Assembly (NCBI GenBank): GCA_002338385.1
Contig: DDIE01000027.1
Span: 1-21,954, forward strand
Direction of reading: 5' to 3'
DNA length: 21,954 bases
Source of the DNA: Proteobacteria bacterium UBA1858
GTDB taxonomy: Bacteria; Pseudomonadota; Gammaproteobacteria; UBA4575
How positions within the stretch are numbered: the first letter of the stretch is position 1; every line of letters begins with the position of its first letter. A program made the position numbers and the translations under genes. Positions 1-7,570 of this stretch are shown piece by piece. The notes beneath the pieces were generated by a model, which worked only from the letters and a program-made list of their open reading frames with translations, was not told where the DNA came from and did no database searches.

Positions 1-24
1 GTTCAATTCCCGCCGCCTCCACCA
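1..24 (+). ncRNA. ssrA: 3' end of probable tmRNA (partial)
   Basis: The window opens inside a tRNA-like 3' domain: a T-loop, the 3' half of the T-stem (CCCGC), the 3' acceptor strand (CGCCTCC), a discriminator A and an encoded CCA ending at 24. From memory the arrangement matches the 3' end of gammaproteobacterial tmRNA closely (E. coli has a T-loop followed by CCCGCCAGCTCCACCA). A tRNA is the alternative, and the missing 5' part would decide. A strong terminator follows directly, as expected for a monocistronic stable RNA. Confidence 0.65.
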
Positions 25-36
25 CTTAAACATCCA

Positions 37-63
37 AAGCCGTCCTATGACGGCTTATTTTTT
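37..63 (+). terminator. Intrinsic terminator of the tmRNA/tRNA gene
   Basis: A perfect 8-bp stem AAGCCGTC / GACGGCTT with a CTAT loop is followed by A and a run of six T. It lies 12 bases after the CCA end, so it should end the stable RNA transcript. Confidence 0.9.
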
Positions 64-211
64 GCCTAAACCACCACTGTATCAAGACGTTTTCGTTGCG
101 TAACTTCCTGACTCGTTCATTGGGAGTTTCTCTTCCTCCGGCATAAATCACTAGTAAAATATCATGTGCCAGAGTCACATTGTTGCCACTAGCAAAATAG
201 CATAGCTCCTT

Positions 212-1024
212 GTGTGCTTAAGCAAGTACAATGAACTTATTAATACACTAAGAAGTAATGGGGCCGTGGTTAGTTATTGTATTACATGTCGAAATCGCCT
301 TTGGCAATTAAAAGAAACACTGGGAGAAAACTTACATTCCTTAGAAAATGATAGTCAATGTGTTCTGGTTGACTATGGATCAACAGATGGGCTTTCTAAG
401 TGGGTATGGAAAAATTTCAACGAACCGATTGCGTCAGGAAAGCTAATATTTTTTGAGGTTTCTAATGAAGTTTCCTGGAATCTTTCAAGAGCAAAAAACC
501 TGTCTCACCGGGTTGCAAACGGGGACTTCCTAATGAACTTAGATGCTGATAACTATATGCTGAAAAAAGATATACAGCTTATTAATGAGGCAGCAGAGCA
601 AAAACTTCCCATTCATCAATGGTCAGGCGTGTTTGGTGATGGTTCGCATGGTCGGATTGGGTTACCTAGAAATATGTTTTTTAAGATCGGTGGTTATGAT
701 GAATATATGCTTCCTATGGGAGCACAGGATAGTGATCTTATTAGGCGTATAGAGGCATTAAATATAAAGATACTAAGAGGACAAGGCCCTGCACAAAAGG
801 CAGTGCAAAATCGAATGATGGACAAGATTCAGGAGACTACTCATAAGAAGCAAATACTCCCCAAAAGAGCCTATGACAAAATGAATGATATAAACAAAAA
901 GTTATCTGAGGCAAGGCTTGCGCTCGATGGTCCTATTCGCAAAGATGGTTTTATGACATACACAGGAAAGCTAAATGGACAGAGTGTTAAAATAGACGGC
1001 TTGAATCAGTTATCGAAACTATAG
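212..1024 (+). CDS. Family 2 (GT-A fold) glycosyltransferase
   Basis: 270 residues from a GTG start; an in-frame TAG lies just upstream and no good ribosome binding site is visible, so the start is uncertain. The GT2 signature is clear: N-terminal nucleotide-binding strand around residues 19-27, DxGSxDG at 54-60, the metal-binding DAD at 111-113, and the C-terminal GGYDE (160-164) plus QDSD (172-175) typical of galactosyltransferase-type GT2 enzymes. No membrane segment is seen, so it is probably a cytoplasmic enzyme that transfers a sugar from a nucleotide donor to a surface glycan or lipid-linked acceptor; donor and acceptor cannot be told. It is the first of three same-strand genes (gaps of about 60 and 50 bases) that look like a small glycan-modification cassette beside ssrA. 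Codon use is AT-rich. Confidence 0.82.
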   Translation: MCLSKYNELINTLRSNGAVVSYCITCRNRLWQLKETLGENLHSLENDSQCVLVDYGSTDGLSKWVWKNFNEPIASGKLIFFEVSNEVSWNLSRAKNLSHRVANGDFLMNLDADNYMLKKDIQLINEAAEQKLPIHQWSGVFGDGSHGRIGLPRNMFFKIGGYDEYMLPMGAQDSDLIRRIEALNIKILRGQGPAQKAVQNRMMDKIQETTHKKQILPKRAYDKMNDINKKLSEARLALDGPIRKDGFMTYTGKLNGQSVKIDGLNQLSKL

Positions 1025-1086
1025 ATTTCTTTCTGCAACATGCTCTCATGATGGACTTTTGGTGCCCAATTAAAAATTAAATCACA

Positions 1087-1779
1087 ATGACATCATTCGT
1101 CGATAATTCCAACCAAGAATATGACCATGCACGTATTCCAGGTATGATTTTTCTGCAAGATATTGTTAATGATCGTCCTGTAGTCCTGCTTGGCTCGGCG
1201 CCCGAAGTGGACATACCGTATCACGATCTCAATCACTCTTTGCTGGTAAGTATTAATTCATCTGCGCTGTCTATCCCTCGGAATATCATCCCAGATATAA
1301 CGATAATTAATACCACTATCGCAAAGCCTGGAGAGCTACGCGAAATCAAAAGAACTCATCTTAATCAATTAACAACGAAATCACTTTTTATAATGGAAGG
1401 ACCCATTAGTCTGAGTGCTGCGCTGCCCATATTTGACTCAGTATCTAGAGAGACCACGGGATATATGACTTTAAGTGAGAGAAGTGAATTTTTGGAATAT
1501 TATCTAGCAAAGCCGCTGGAAGGTTACAGTGGGCCTAAATATATTCCTTCGACAGGCTTTATTGCTTGTTTGCTTTTGCTTGCATGTGGGGCATCAAGTG
1601 TCAGGATGACAGGGTTTTCGTTTAGCGATGGTCACTCCTATTTAGCGAAAGTATTTAAACGGCAGCATATAGCAAAAGACCTTGATGTCATGGACTATAT
1701 TATTGATACAGAAAAACCCGTTCATTTCCCAGACCAACTGATCAAACAGCGTCAGTTCATAAAACATCAAATGGCATGA
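1087..1779 (+). CDS. Putative glycosyltransferase, sialyltransferase-like (GT29/GT42 type)
   Basis: 230 residues, ATG start. I do not recognise the family with certainty. An N-terminal VVLLGSAPEVD (32-42) resembles the nucleotide-binding glycine-rich strand of sialyltransferase-like folds. A later block begins PSTGFIAC (154-161) and ends TGFSFSDGHSY (175-185), resembling the second conserved motif of GT29/GT42 enzymes (an S/T-G stretch, a hydrophobic helix, a GF turn and a His). No signal peptide or membrane helix is convincing. It lies between a GT2 and a GT8 gene on the same strand, which supports a role in building or decorating a surface glycan. A DUF115-like protein is an alternative. 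Fold-level assignment is an inference; no biochemical specificity is claimed. Confidence 0.5.
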   Translation: MTSFVDNSNQEYDHARIPGMIFLQDIVNDRPVVLLGSAPEVDIPYHDLNHSLLVSINSSALSIPRNIIPDITIINTTIAKPGELREIKRTHLNQLTTKSLFIMEGPISLSAALPIFDSVSRETTGYMTLSERSEFLEYYLAKPLEGYSGPKYIPSTGFIACLLLLACGASSVRMTGFSFSDGHSYLAKVFKRQHIAKDLDVMDYIIDTEKPVHFPDQLIKQRQFIKHQMA

Positions 1780-1832
1780 GCTATTAAACAAAATCGAAAA
1801 CGACTTCATGAACAATAAAAAATAGGACAAAA

Positions 1833-2519
1833 ATGTCTCCATCAAATCACATTCGTCTAGTAGTCGGGTTCGATCAGCGTGAGGCTGTCGCCTATCATAC
1901 TTTTTGTCAAAGTGTGATTAAAAATGCCTCGCGACCAGTTGCTTTTATCCCCTTGGCAGAAAACATGTTGGGTGATTACCGCGAGACACATACGGATGGC
2001 AGTAATAAATTCATCTATACGCGTTTCCTTACGCCATACCTTTGTGAATATTCTGGATGGGCTATTTTTGCGGATGGTGACATGATCTGCCAGGCTGACA
2101 TCAAAGAACTCTGGCAACTACGCGATGATAGTAAAGCGGTGTTAGTTGTCAAACACGACTATAAGACTACCGCTCACCGAAAGTACTTCGACAATAAGAA
2201 TGAGGACTATCCCCGTAAAAACTGGTCGAGTGTGGTGCTATGGAATTGCGCACACTCTGCTAATCAAATTTTGACACCAGAATTCATCCAGTCTCAGACA
2301 GGCTCGTTTCTGCATCGCTTTTCTTGGTTGCAGGATGATCAGATAGGTCAAATCCCGAGAGAATGGAATTGGCTTGCTGTGGAGTATCCGGATAACCCTC
2401 AGGCTAATCTCGTTCACTATACACTGGGTGCACCCTGCCTTAATGATTACAAAGACTGCTCCATGTCAAAGATATGGCATAACATGCACTCGGATATGTC
2501 CGAGGGGATGGGCAGCTAA
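1833..2519 (+). CDS. Family 8 (glycogenin/LgtC-like) glycosyltransferase
   Basis: 228 residues, ATG start, TAA stop. The sequence opens with a GT8-type strand (VVGFDQREAVAY, 10-21) and carries the metal and nucleotide-sugar binding DGD at 81-83, preceded by WAIFAD, a typical GT8 DxD context. An Asn-containing strand (SSVVLWNC) and a late QDDQ follow, as expected for substrate-binding elements of GT8 retaining galactosyl/glucosyltransferases. It lacks the C-terminal membrane-association helix of classical LgtC and is somewhat short for the family, so it is probably soluble. It is the last gene of the three-gene glycan cassette; the next gene is on the opposite strand, 233 bases away. Acceptor and sugar are unknown. 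Confidence 0.8.
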   Translation: MSPSNHIRLVVGFDQREAVAYHTFCQSVIKNASRPVAFIPLAENMLGDYRETHTDGSNKFIYTRFLTPYLCEYSGWAIFADGDMICQADIKELWQLRDDSKAVLVVKHDYKTTAHRKYFDNKNEDYPRKNWSSVVLWNCAHSANQILTPEFIQSQTGSFLHRFSWLQDDQIGQIPREWNWLAVEYPDNPQANLVHYTLGAPCLNDYKDCSMSKIWHNMHSDMSEGMGS

Positions 2520-2752
2520 ATGTGCCGAAAGGTGCTCTGGTACGATGAGCGAAAACATACTGCCATTCAGAAATCATACTGAGATTTTTTATCAGATTCA
2601 GGAGTACTTTATCTAGGATCTGAATTTCAGTTACGTTCGGCACACCTATTCTGGCTAGACGCACCCGCCCCATCTCCACCCGAGCAATTTAAGCATGCTA
2701 AATCACACGAAAACGTCTCTGCCTAGTATAGATGCTTTGATTTTTGCAGCTA

Positions 2753-4288
2753 TTACCCAAGATCAAGCCGCATTTGCTGAGCGGATGCCTTTTTAACTTT
2801 TGGTACACGATTCTTCGTGGACCGACTACCATGTACTCTTAATACTCGCGCTGCTTCTGGTCGCATATCGTGCTGTTTAATCCACGCCGAGATCTTTGCA
2901 CGTGCTTCACGGCCTAACTGCACAGGATCACCGATTGGCTCTGGATAATGTTGCCCTATCAGACACCCGTAACGCTGTTGGTGTTGTATAGGCATTCTCC
3001 AAGGCGTATGAATCCACTCCGAGGGCACCTGAGACAACTCGGGCACCCATTGCCGAATAAACTGCCCATCCGGATCCTGATCCTGTGATTGTTTTATTGG
3101 TGAATAGATTCGATTGGCATTGATGCCGGTCGTGCCCGCCTGCATTTGCATCTGCGAGAAGTGGATGCCAGCCTCAAAATCAGTGAACCAACGGGCAAAC
3201 ACAGGAGCAGTTAGTGTCCAGTCGAGCCACAAATGATAGCTCGCGATTGCTACCAACATTGCTCGCATGCGAAAATTAATCCAACCGGTCTGACGCAAGC
3301 AACGCAGACAAGCATCCACAAAAGGCCAACCCAAACATCCCTCAGTGAGTCGCTGGAGACGTTCTTCATCCCCTGATTGATGATCTCTTAAGCCAATGAA
3401 CCCTCGATGCAACGGCTCAAATTCCAGCCGCGGTTCAGACTCTAGCTTTTGCATAAAATGACAATGCCAATGAAGTCTTGAGCCAAAAGACTTCAAGCTA
3501 CCGACGAATCGACTTCGCTCGTGCGTACTTTTTAGTTCATCTCGACGCATCTGACTTACTTGCCAGATGGTTCTTAGACTGACGGTGCCAAGAGATAAGT
3601 GTGGAGATAAGCGAGAGCATACTGTTCGTGCTGTTAAGGGACTGGACATACCAGCACGGTAGTTTTCAGCACGTGATCGAAGAAATCCTGCGAGTAATTC
3701 ATCACCGGCAAATAGCCCGCCAGGTTGTGCATCGATGATGCGCTCGGGATGGATTGCTACGCCCTCCAAGACATCAGTCGCTGACTTTGGTGGGTTTCCA
3801 ATTGCTGTCAATGTAGCAGGTAGAGGCGCTCGGCTAGCATCCATCAATTGAGTCCATTGTTTGGCCCAGTGCCGACGATCAGCTCGCCCTCTCATTACCC
3901 CATGTTGACGATGCTCTATCCATTCAACATGATTTCTTTCAGACCATACCTTCATTTGTTGATCACGGCTGTAAGTCCAGCCCGGGCCTGTTTCTTGATG
4001 AGAATGCATGCGCTGAAATTGAAAACGCTGATGCAGCCGTGTGAATATCTCTTCGATATCACCCACTGCCACCCATAGCGGCTGTCCTAAAGCAGTTAAA
4101 GACTGATCCAGCGCAAGCAAAGACTCTTGCAAAAACTGCCACTGCCGCGCAGAAGTATAGGACATCCGCCAATAGTCTGGCTCAACCACATAGATCGGCA
4201 ATATAGGACCCTCGGCAATGGCTGCTGTTAAAGCAGAATTATCCTCAATCCTCAGATCGCGCTTAAACCAAACGACGACGGGATTCAT
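2753..4288 (-). CDS. FAD-binding photolyase/cryptochrome (class I-like)
   Basis: 511 residues from the ATG at 4288; an alternative ATG lies at 4300. I prefer 4288 because it forms an ATGA overlap with the stop of the upstream cryptochrome gene, a usual sign of translational coupling. The N-terminus has the photolyase alpha/beta domain start (VVVWFKRDLRIEDN, 4-17). The C-terminal FAD domain is marked by LSPHLSLGTVS (227-237), GWPFVDACLRCL (320-331), TGWINFRMRAM (334-344) and the stretch 374-415 with GIHFSQMQ, NRIYSPIKQS and DPDGQFIRQW. These proteins bind FAD and use blue light, either to split pyrimidine dimers or as receptors. The SQMQMQAG segment, in place of the more usual WMQQAG, marks a subgroup I cannot pin to CPD or 6-4 repair. 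The last residues, QMRLDL (505-510), resemble a beta-clamp binding peptide. Confidence 0.85.
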   Translation of the reverse strand: MNPVVVWFKRDLRIEDNSALTAAIAEGPILPIYVVEPDYWRMSYTSARQWQFLQESLLALDQSLTALGQPLWVAVGDIEEIFTRLHQRFQFQRMHSHQETGPGWTYSRDQQMKVWSERNHVEWIEHRQHGVMRGRADRRHWAKQWTQLMDASRAPLPATLTAIGNPPKSATDVLEGVAIHPERIIDAQPGGLFAGDELLAGFLRSRAENYRAGMSSPLTARTVCSRLSPHLSLGTVSLRTIWQVSQMRRDELKSTHERSRFVGSLKSFGSRLHWHCHFMQKLESEPRLEFEPLHRGFIGLRDHQSGDEERLQRLTEGCLGWPFVDACLRCLRQTGWINFRMRAMLVAIASYHLWLDWTLTAPVFARWFTDFEAGIHFSQMQMQAGTTGINANRIYSPIKQSQDQDPDGQFIRQWVPELSQVPSEWIHTPWRMPIQHQQRYGCLIGQHYPEPIGDPVQLGREARAKISAWIKQHDMRPEAARVLRVHGSRSTKNRVPKVKKASAQQMRLDLG

Positions 4289-5589
4289 ACAGAAAGCCAT
4301 CGTTGTCTGTAAACGCCTTGAGGGTCATATCGCCGTGCTTGCTCATCGAGGTTGAATACTCGACCCCCACGAGGATCAGGCCCTACACCTGCAATATAAG
4401 CCCAGTTACCCCAATTACTGGCGACATCATAATCAACTAACTGCGATTCAAAATAAGCTGCCCCTAGACGCCAATCCAAATTCATTTCATAAATGAGCTG
4501 ACTTGCAACGAGTTGTCTTGCTCGATTACTCATCCAGCCTGTTATCTGCAACTCACGCATCGCCGCATCAACAATGTCACACCCAGTGGCCCCAGCAACC
4601 CATCGTTGGAAACGCTTATCACTCTGATCACCAGCCACGTCACGTGCTTCAGGCCCAGACTTACGGAACAGAGTCCAATCCGAGACTCGGCTATACCAAT
4701 GAAAGAACTCGCGCCATAGCAATTCAAAACGCAACCAATATGTCGACTCATTGCCACCATGTTTTCGTTCATAGTCTAATATATCGGCCCAAATCTCACG
4801 CGCTGATAAACAACCATGCGCGAGCCACGGTGATAAATAACTGGATTGATAAAGGCCTTCAAACGCATTACGCGTTTCTTTGTAGTGCGACAGTGCACCA
4901 GACTCTAGATATCCATGCCAATATCTAAGCCCTGCTTCGCGACCACCGATCAAATGCGTTTGCGAAGGTAAACGCTCAATCTCGAGCTGTGCAAGCCACT
5001 TTGGCGGATTGGATCTAAGCTGCTCAGGAACAAGTGGTAGTTTTGGAATGCCAAGTGGTGTTGGTGGATTTATGGCCGACTTTTTCTCGATAACCCTACG
5101 AAACTTCGAAAAAGTTGGAGGTAACTCATCCAGCGGAAATGGTAGCTGTGCTTTATTGAAGAGCTCATCTGTTTCCACCTCGATCACTCGATAACTCGCA
5201 TTCACAAGAGCTGCATTTTCCAGTGATTCTTCAGTCGCTAGCGGCAAATCGGTCACCACACAGCGGACAGAAATTGTTTCGGAGATTGTATTTATAGTAT
5301 CAACGACTTCCTCTGAGGAGATCCACAGAGTGCTAGCTTGCAACTCAAGCTCACTTTTTAAGTCGAGTAGCGCTTCTATTCTGAATCGGCGCCAAACTTT
5401 ACCAGCGCGGGCTAAACCAAACTGTCGACCCGCCCAGCGAGAGGGCCCCAGACAGGCCAACGGTATCAACGATATACCATGCTGCTGAGCTTCCTGAACA
5501 GCAGCAAGTAGCGACGGATTATCCGCTAGCCGAATTGAATCACGCACCAACCAAACCACAGCCTCAGGCTGAATGTCACACTTTTTCAT
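4285..5589 (-). CDS. DASH-type cryptochrome
   Basis: 434 residues, ATG start with a weak ribosome binding site. The N-terminal photolyase-like domain begins near VVWLVRDSIRLADNPSL (11-27). The C-terminal FAD domain is diagnostic of Cry-DASH: SSYLSPWLAHGCLSAREI (249-266), YWLRFELLWREFFHW (284-298), TGWMSNRARQLVAS (350-363), then a block at 385-415 with DYDVASNWGNWAYIAG, GVGPDPRGGR and FN. Cry-DASH proteins bind FAD and usually a folate antenna, repair CPD lesions in single-stranded DNA and may act in blue-light signalling. The gene is the upstream partner of the second photolyase, whose start overlaps this stop by four bases, so both are probably made together. The 198 bases before it hold no gene and should contain its promoter; no clear element was recognised. 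Confidence 0.92.
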   Translation of the reverse strand: MKKCDIQPEAVVWLVRDSIRLADNPSLLAAVQEAQQHGISLIPLACLGPSRWAGRQFGLARAGKVWRRFRIEALLDLKSELELQASTLWISSEEVVDTINTISETISVRCVVTDLPLATEESLENAALVNASYRVIEVETDELFNKAQLPFPLDELPPTFSKFRRVIEKKSAINPPTPLGIPKLPLVPEQLRSNPPKWLAQLEIERLPSQTHLIGGREAGLRYWHGYLESGALSHYKETRNAFEGLYQSSYLSPWLAHGCLSAREIWADILDYERKHGGNESTYWLRFELLWREFFHWYSRVSDWTLFRKSGPEARDVAGDQSDKRFQRWVAGATGCDIVDAAMRELQITGWMSNRARQLVASQLIYEMNLDWRLGAAYFESQLVDYDVASNWGNWAYIAGVGPDPRGGRVFNLDEQARRYDPQGVYRQRWLSV

Positions 5590-5787
5590 GACAGAGGTAC
5601 TTGGCGTTCTGGAGCGGTGTGCGAGAACACACTATTAGGCAATGATGCTGAGATTTTATTTTTGAGGACACTAAATATAGACATAGCGTCATCTTATAAG
5701 TTAGCGACCTACAGATCATCATTCCGTAGTGTGCAGCTCAACAGCACTTAACCTAACAAAATGGGTCGAAGTCGATTACTTCTAGAA

Positions 5788-6357
5788 TCAGTATGCCTCT
5801 GAGAACTTTAAGTTAGCGTCTGCGTGTCCCTGCTCGTCAGCCCTCACCCTGTGAATCATGTCGGATAATTTGGCGTCAGCGGGCAAGTCGTAGTAGTCGA
5901 TGGCAAGCTGTGACGCTGGCACGTCGTCTATCTCGCCCGCCTCTATCTCTTCGAGGTAACTGGTGTAACTTCGGACCGCCTCCTCCTCGAAGTAATGGAT
6001 CATCTTGTGGGCTGTCTTAGGCGATACGATGTAGAGGACCAAGTAGTAGGCCATGAAGCTCAGCTGGGCGATGAGTATCAGCGCCCGCTCCAGCCAGTTT
6101 GGCTGTGCGATGTCGATGAAAAACATCAGGTGCATGCGCTCGTTCTCAGCCTCGGCCAATAGCTCACGTATCAGCGGGCCGTAGCCGGTCTTTGCCTGGC
6201 GTAAGCTCTTAAGGTGGACCCACATACCAGCCACCATCCCGGGTACTCCGGCGACCGTCTCGAGCACTACCGCGCGATGGCCGTAGCGGCTGGCAAAAAA
6301 CGCATCCGCAAAAAAGCGAAAAAACGCCGTCATACTCCTTGCAAACCTATCACTCAT
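5788..6357 (-). CDS. aox: Alternative oxidase (di-iron ubiquinol oxidase)
   Basis: 189 residues from the ATG at 6357, chosen because TTGGAG lies about 7 bases upstream; a TTG at 6369 would add four residues. All di-iron motifs of alternative oxidases are present: LETVAGVPG (E33), ENERMHL (E73, H76), FEEEA (E124-126) and RADEQGH (E175, H178). The enzyme takes electrons from ubiquinol and reduces oxygen to water without pumping protons, as an interfacial protein on the inner face of the cytoplasmic membrane. It lacks any N-terminal extension and is short for the family. The last motif has QGHAD where HHRDVN is more usual. Base composition is clearly GC-richer than its neighbours (37 of 60 bases at 5881-5940 against 24 of 60 at 5101-5160), a sign of recent transfer. 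In Vibrio fischeri, Aox is induced by nitric oxide; whether that applies here is unknown. Confidence 0.92.
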   Translation of the reverse strand: MSDRFARSMTAFFRFFADAFFASRYGHRAVVLETVAGVPGMVAGMWVHLKSLRQAKTGYGPLIRELLAEAENERMHLMFFIDIAQPNWLERALILIAQLSFMAYYLVLYIVSPKTAHKMIHYFEEEAVRSYTSYLEEIEAGEIDDVPASQLAIDYYDLPADAKLSDMIHRVRADEQGHADANLKFSEAY

Positions 6358-6566
6358 GGTCATCTCCAATGTTAGCGGCGGTGGATTATAGCGAACTGTT
6401 CATAAATAGTGCATTAATCGAGCGATTTTGTAGAATACAACTGCAATATTATTATGAGTAGCAACAAGTTATCGTTATAAAGACTATTATGACTCAAGAA
6501 CTGAGAGCATCTTGATTATGGGAAGCACACAGCTCAATCACTAAAGCAAACAAATGTCTTAAATTC

Positions 6567-6595
6567 TTGATTAAAGACAAAGAGTACCATATTTT
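6567..6595 (+). promoter_or_regulatory. Possible sigma-70 promoter, overlapping an FNR-like box
   Basis: TTGATT (6567-6572) and TATTTT (6590-6595) are separated by 17 bases, a fair -35/-10 pair on +. The same left end reads TTGAT-TAAA-GACAA (6567-6580), which matches 8 of 10 positions of the FNR/CRP-family half-sites TTGAT-N4-ATCAA. Either reading may be chance in AT-rich DNA. Confidence 0.25.
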
Positions 6596-6657
6596 ATAAC
6601 CTAAAAATTACATTTTTTATCAATAGGTTACTTATATTATTGCAAGTCGCCACACAC

Positions 6658-6680
6658 ATGCGACTAAGTATTAGTCGCAT
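6658..6680. repeat. Perfect 10-bp inverted repeat
   Basis: ATGCGACTAA (6658-6667) and TTAGTCGCAT (6671-6680) are perfect inverted copies around a GTA spacer. It could be an operator for a dimeric regulator of aox (about 300 bases from the aox start) or a hairpin in a plus-strand small RNA. The arms are too GC-balanced for simple AT-rich noise. No T-run follows, so it is not a terminator. Confidence 0.75.
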
Positions 6681-6912
6681 ATTGAGGACACCATCAGGTA
6701 GCTTAATAAATGTAACAAGGGCTCCTCAACGGAGGCTTCTTTGTATGCAGGCATAGAGTGTGTTGGCTTTAATCTCGAGCACGGAACGAAGACAGTCTGT
6801 TACGATAATTCTCGTGTAGGCACGAAACACCACCCAAGTACTTATCTCTCTGACTCCCCTTTGAGAGCTTTCATATCAAAATTCGCCATGATAGATAAAG
6901 CCCAGTCTGCTC

Positions 6913-7320
6913 CTAGTCTGGTTGTGCAATCTCACACACAGCATTAAATAAAACCTCAGCGGTTCCATTTGGGTGTACGTTATTCCACTTTGGTCTTCGA
7001 TCCAGAGTTTCACCCTCACCTTTGGCATCATGTTGCTTATAAAAGGTCATGCTAATATCCATTGTCATGGCTGACATACAATCGACTTTGACCTGTGCCA
7101 CCCCAGATAGATCATCGTATTTGGTGGGTATGGCATAGTTAGACAGACGCCAGTAATACACATACTGATCGTCATGGGTAATTCTATTCAAATCGATACT
7201 ATAGGTGTCCCCATTCGCGGTGGAAGCAATCTCAGTCCATTCAGCCAACACGCTGTAAGGGACGAGAGTGAACAGCAGCAGTATCATGGTTACACGTTGT
7301 TTAGAGACAGTAATTTTCAA
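6913..7320 (-). CDS. Small secreted protein, surface-adhesin E-like
   Basis: 135 residues from a TTG start at 7320, preceded by AAGG at a good distance. The alternative ATG at 7287 would remove the basic n-region (K2, K7, R9) of what looks like a normal signal peptide ending near VLA-EW, so I keep the longer form. The mature part has the pattern of the small surface-adhesin E family: W at the start, DxxxYSIDLNRI, YYWRLSNYAIP, VKVDC, and a second Cys near the end (VLFNAVCEIAQ); the two Cys probably form a disulfide. The protein is expected to be periplasmic or outer-surface. Many members are simple uncharacterised lipoprotein-like or secreted proteins, and a true adhesin role is not implied. 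It stands alone: the flanking intergenic stretches are long on both sides. Confidence 0.65.
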   Translation of the reverse strand: MKITVSKQRVTMILLLFTLVPYSVLAEWTEIASTANGDTYSIDLNRITHDDQYVYYWRLSNYAIPTKYDDLSGVAQVKVDCMSAMTMDISMTFYKQHDAKGEGETLDRRPKWNNVHPNGTAEVLFNAVCEIAQPD

Positions 7321-7526
7321 TGCTTGGCCTTATTGCGTGATTCCAAGGGATAAGGGGATCAATTGAGTGCTTGCAGTGCCGAGAAAATATGAATAATCGT
7401 GCTCTGCAGACCTAGAATAGACAAATTAGCAGATCATTGACACCTAAACAGACTATTTACCCTGTTAAGAAAATAAGCGCCAGACTAGAGTTCGATGCTG
7501 CCGTATTTCGAACTCATCATTCAGCA

Positions 7527-7540
7527 GTGATCAACGTCAA
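7527..7540 (+). promoter_or_regulatory. FNR/CRP-family-like site
   Basis: GTGAT-CAAC-GTCAA matches 8 of 10 positions of TTGAT-N4-ATCAA. It lies about 220 bases before the predicted transcription start of the downstream operon and about 210 bases upstream of the adhesin E-like gene on the other strand. It could serve either gene or neither. Confidence 0.25.
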
Positions 7541-7570
7541 ATGCTGTCCGTGATACGTGCTTCAAAGCAT

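Larger units (their letters stand above)
6358..6912. other. Gene-free stretch upstream of the alternative oxidase
   Basis: No convincing gene is seen in about 550 AT-rich bases. Contents, by position: a possible plus-strand promoter at 6567-6595, a perfect palindrome at 6658-6680, and an imperfect terminator-like hairpin at about 6718-6740 (CTCC-TCAAC-GGAG core followed by TTCTTTG). Together these could mark a plus-strand small RNA of roughly 140 bases. A 68-codon plus-strand reading frame at 6741-6947 has no family resemblance and overlaps the next gene; I treat it as spurious. The region should also hold the aox promoter on the minus strand. Confidence 0.5.

Noticed and set aside
2664..2690. 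Stretch CCCGCCCCATCTCCACCC resembling the ssrA 3' end, a possible attR of an island starting at 1
   Set aside because: The match to CCCGCCGCCTCCACCA needs gaps and mismatches; no T-loop precedes it and no integrase is present. Too weak to call an attachment site.
3708..3723. Sigma-54-like element (TGGCGGGCTATTTGC on the minus strand)
   Set aside because: It is inside the photolyase coding sequence, departs from consensus at GGCAC and has no gene starting downstream.
4503..4928. Long plus-strand reading frame opposite the cryptochrome gene
   Set aside because: It lies wholly antisense to a well-conserved Cry-DASH gene and has no family resemblance; the same holds for other frames opposite or overlapping recognised genes.
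5662..6691. Ten-base word TTGAGGACAC on both sides of aox (5662-5671 and 6682-6691)
   Set aside because: A single shared 10-mer without target-site or terminal inverted repeats is not enough to call a mobile unit.
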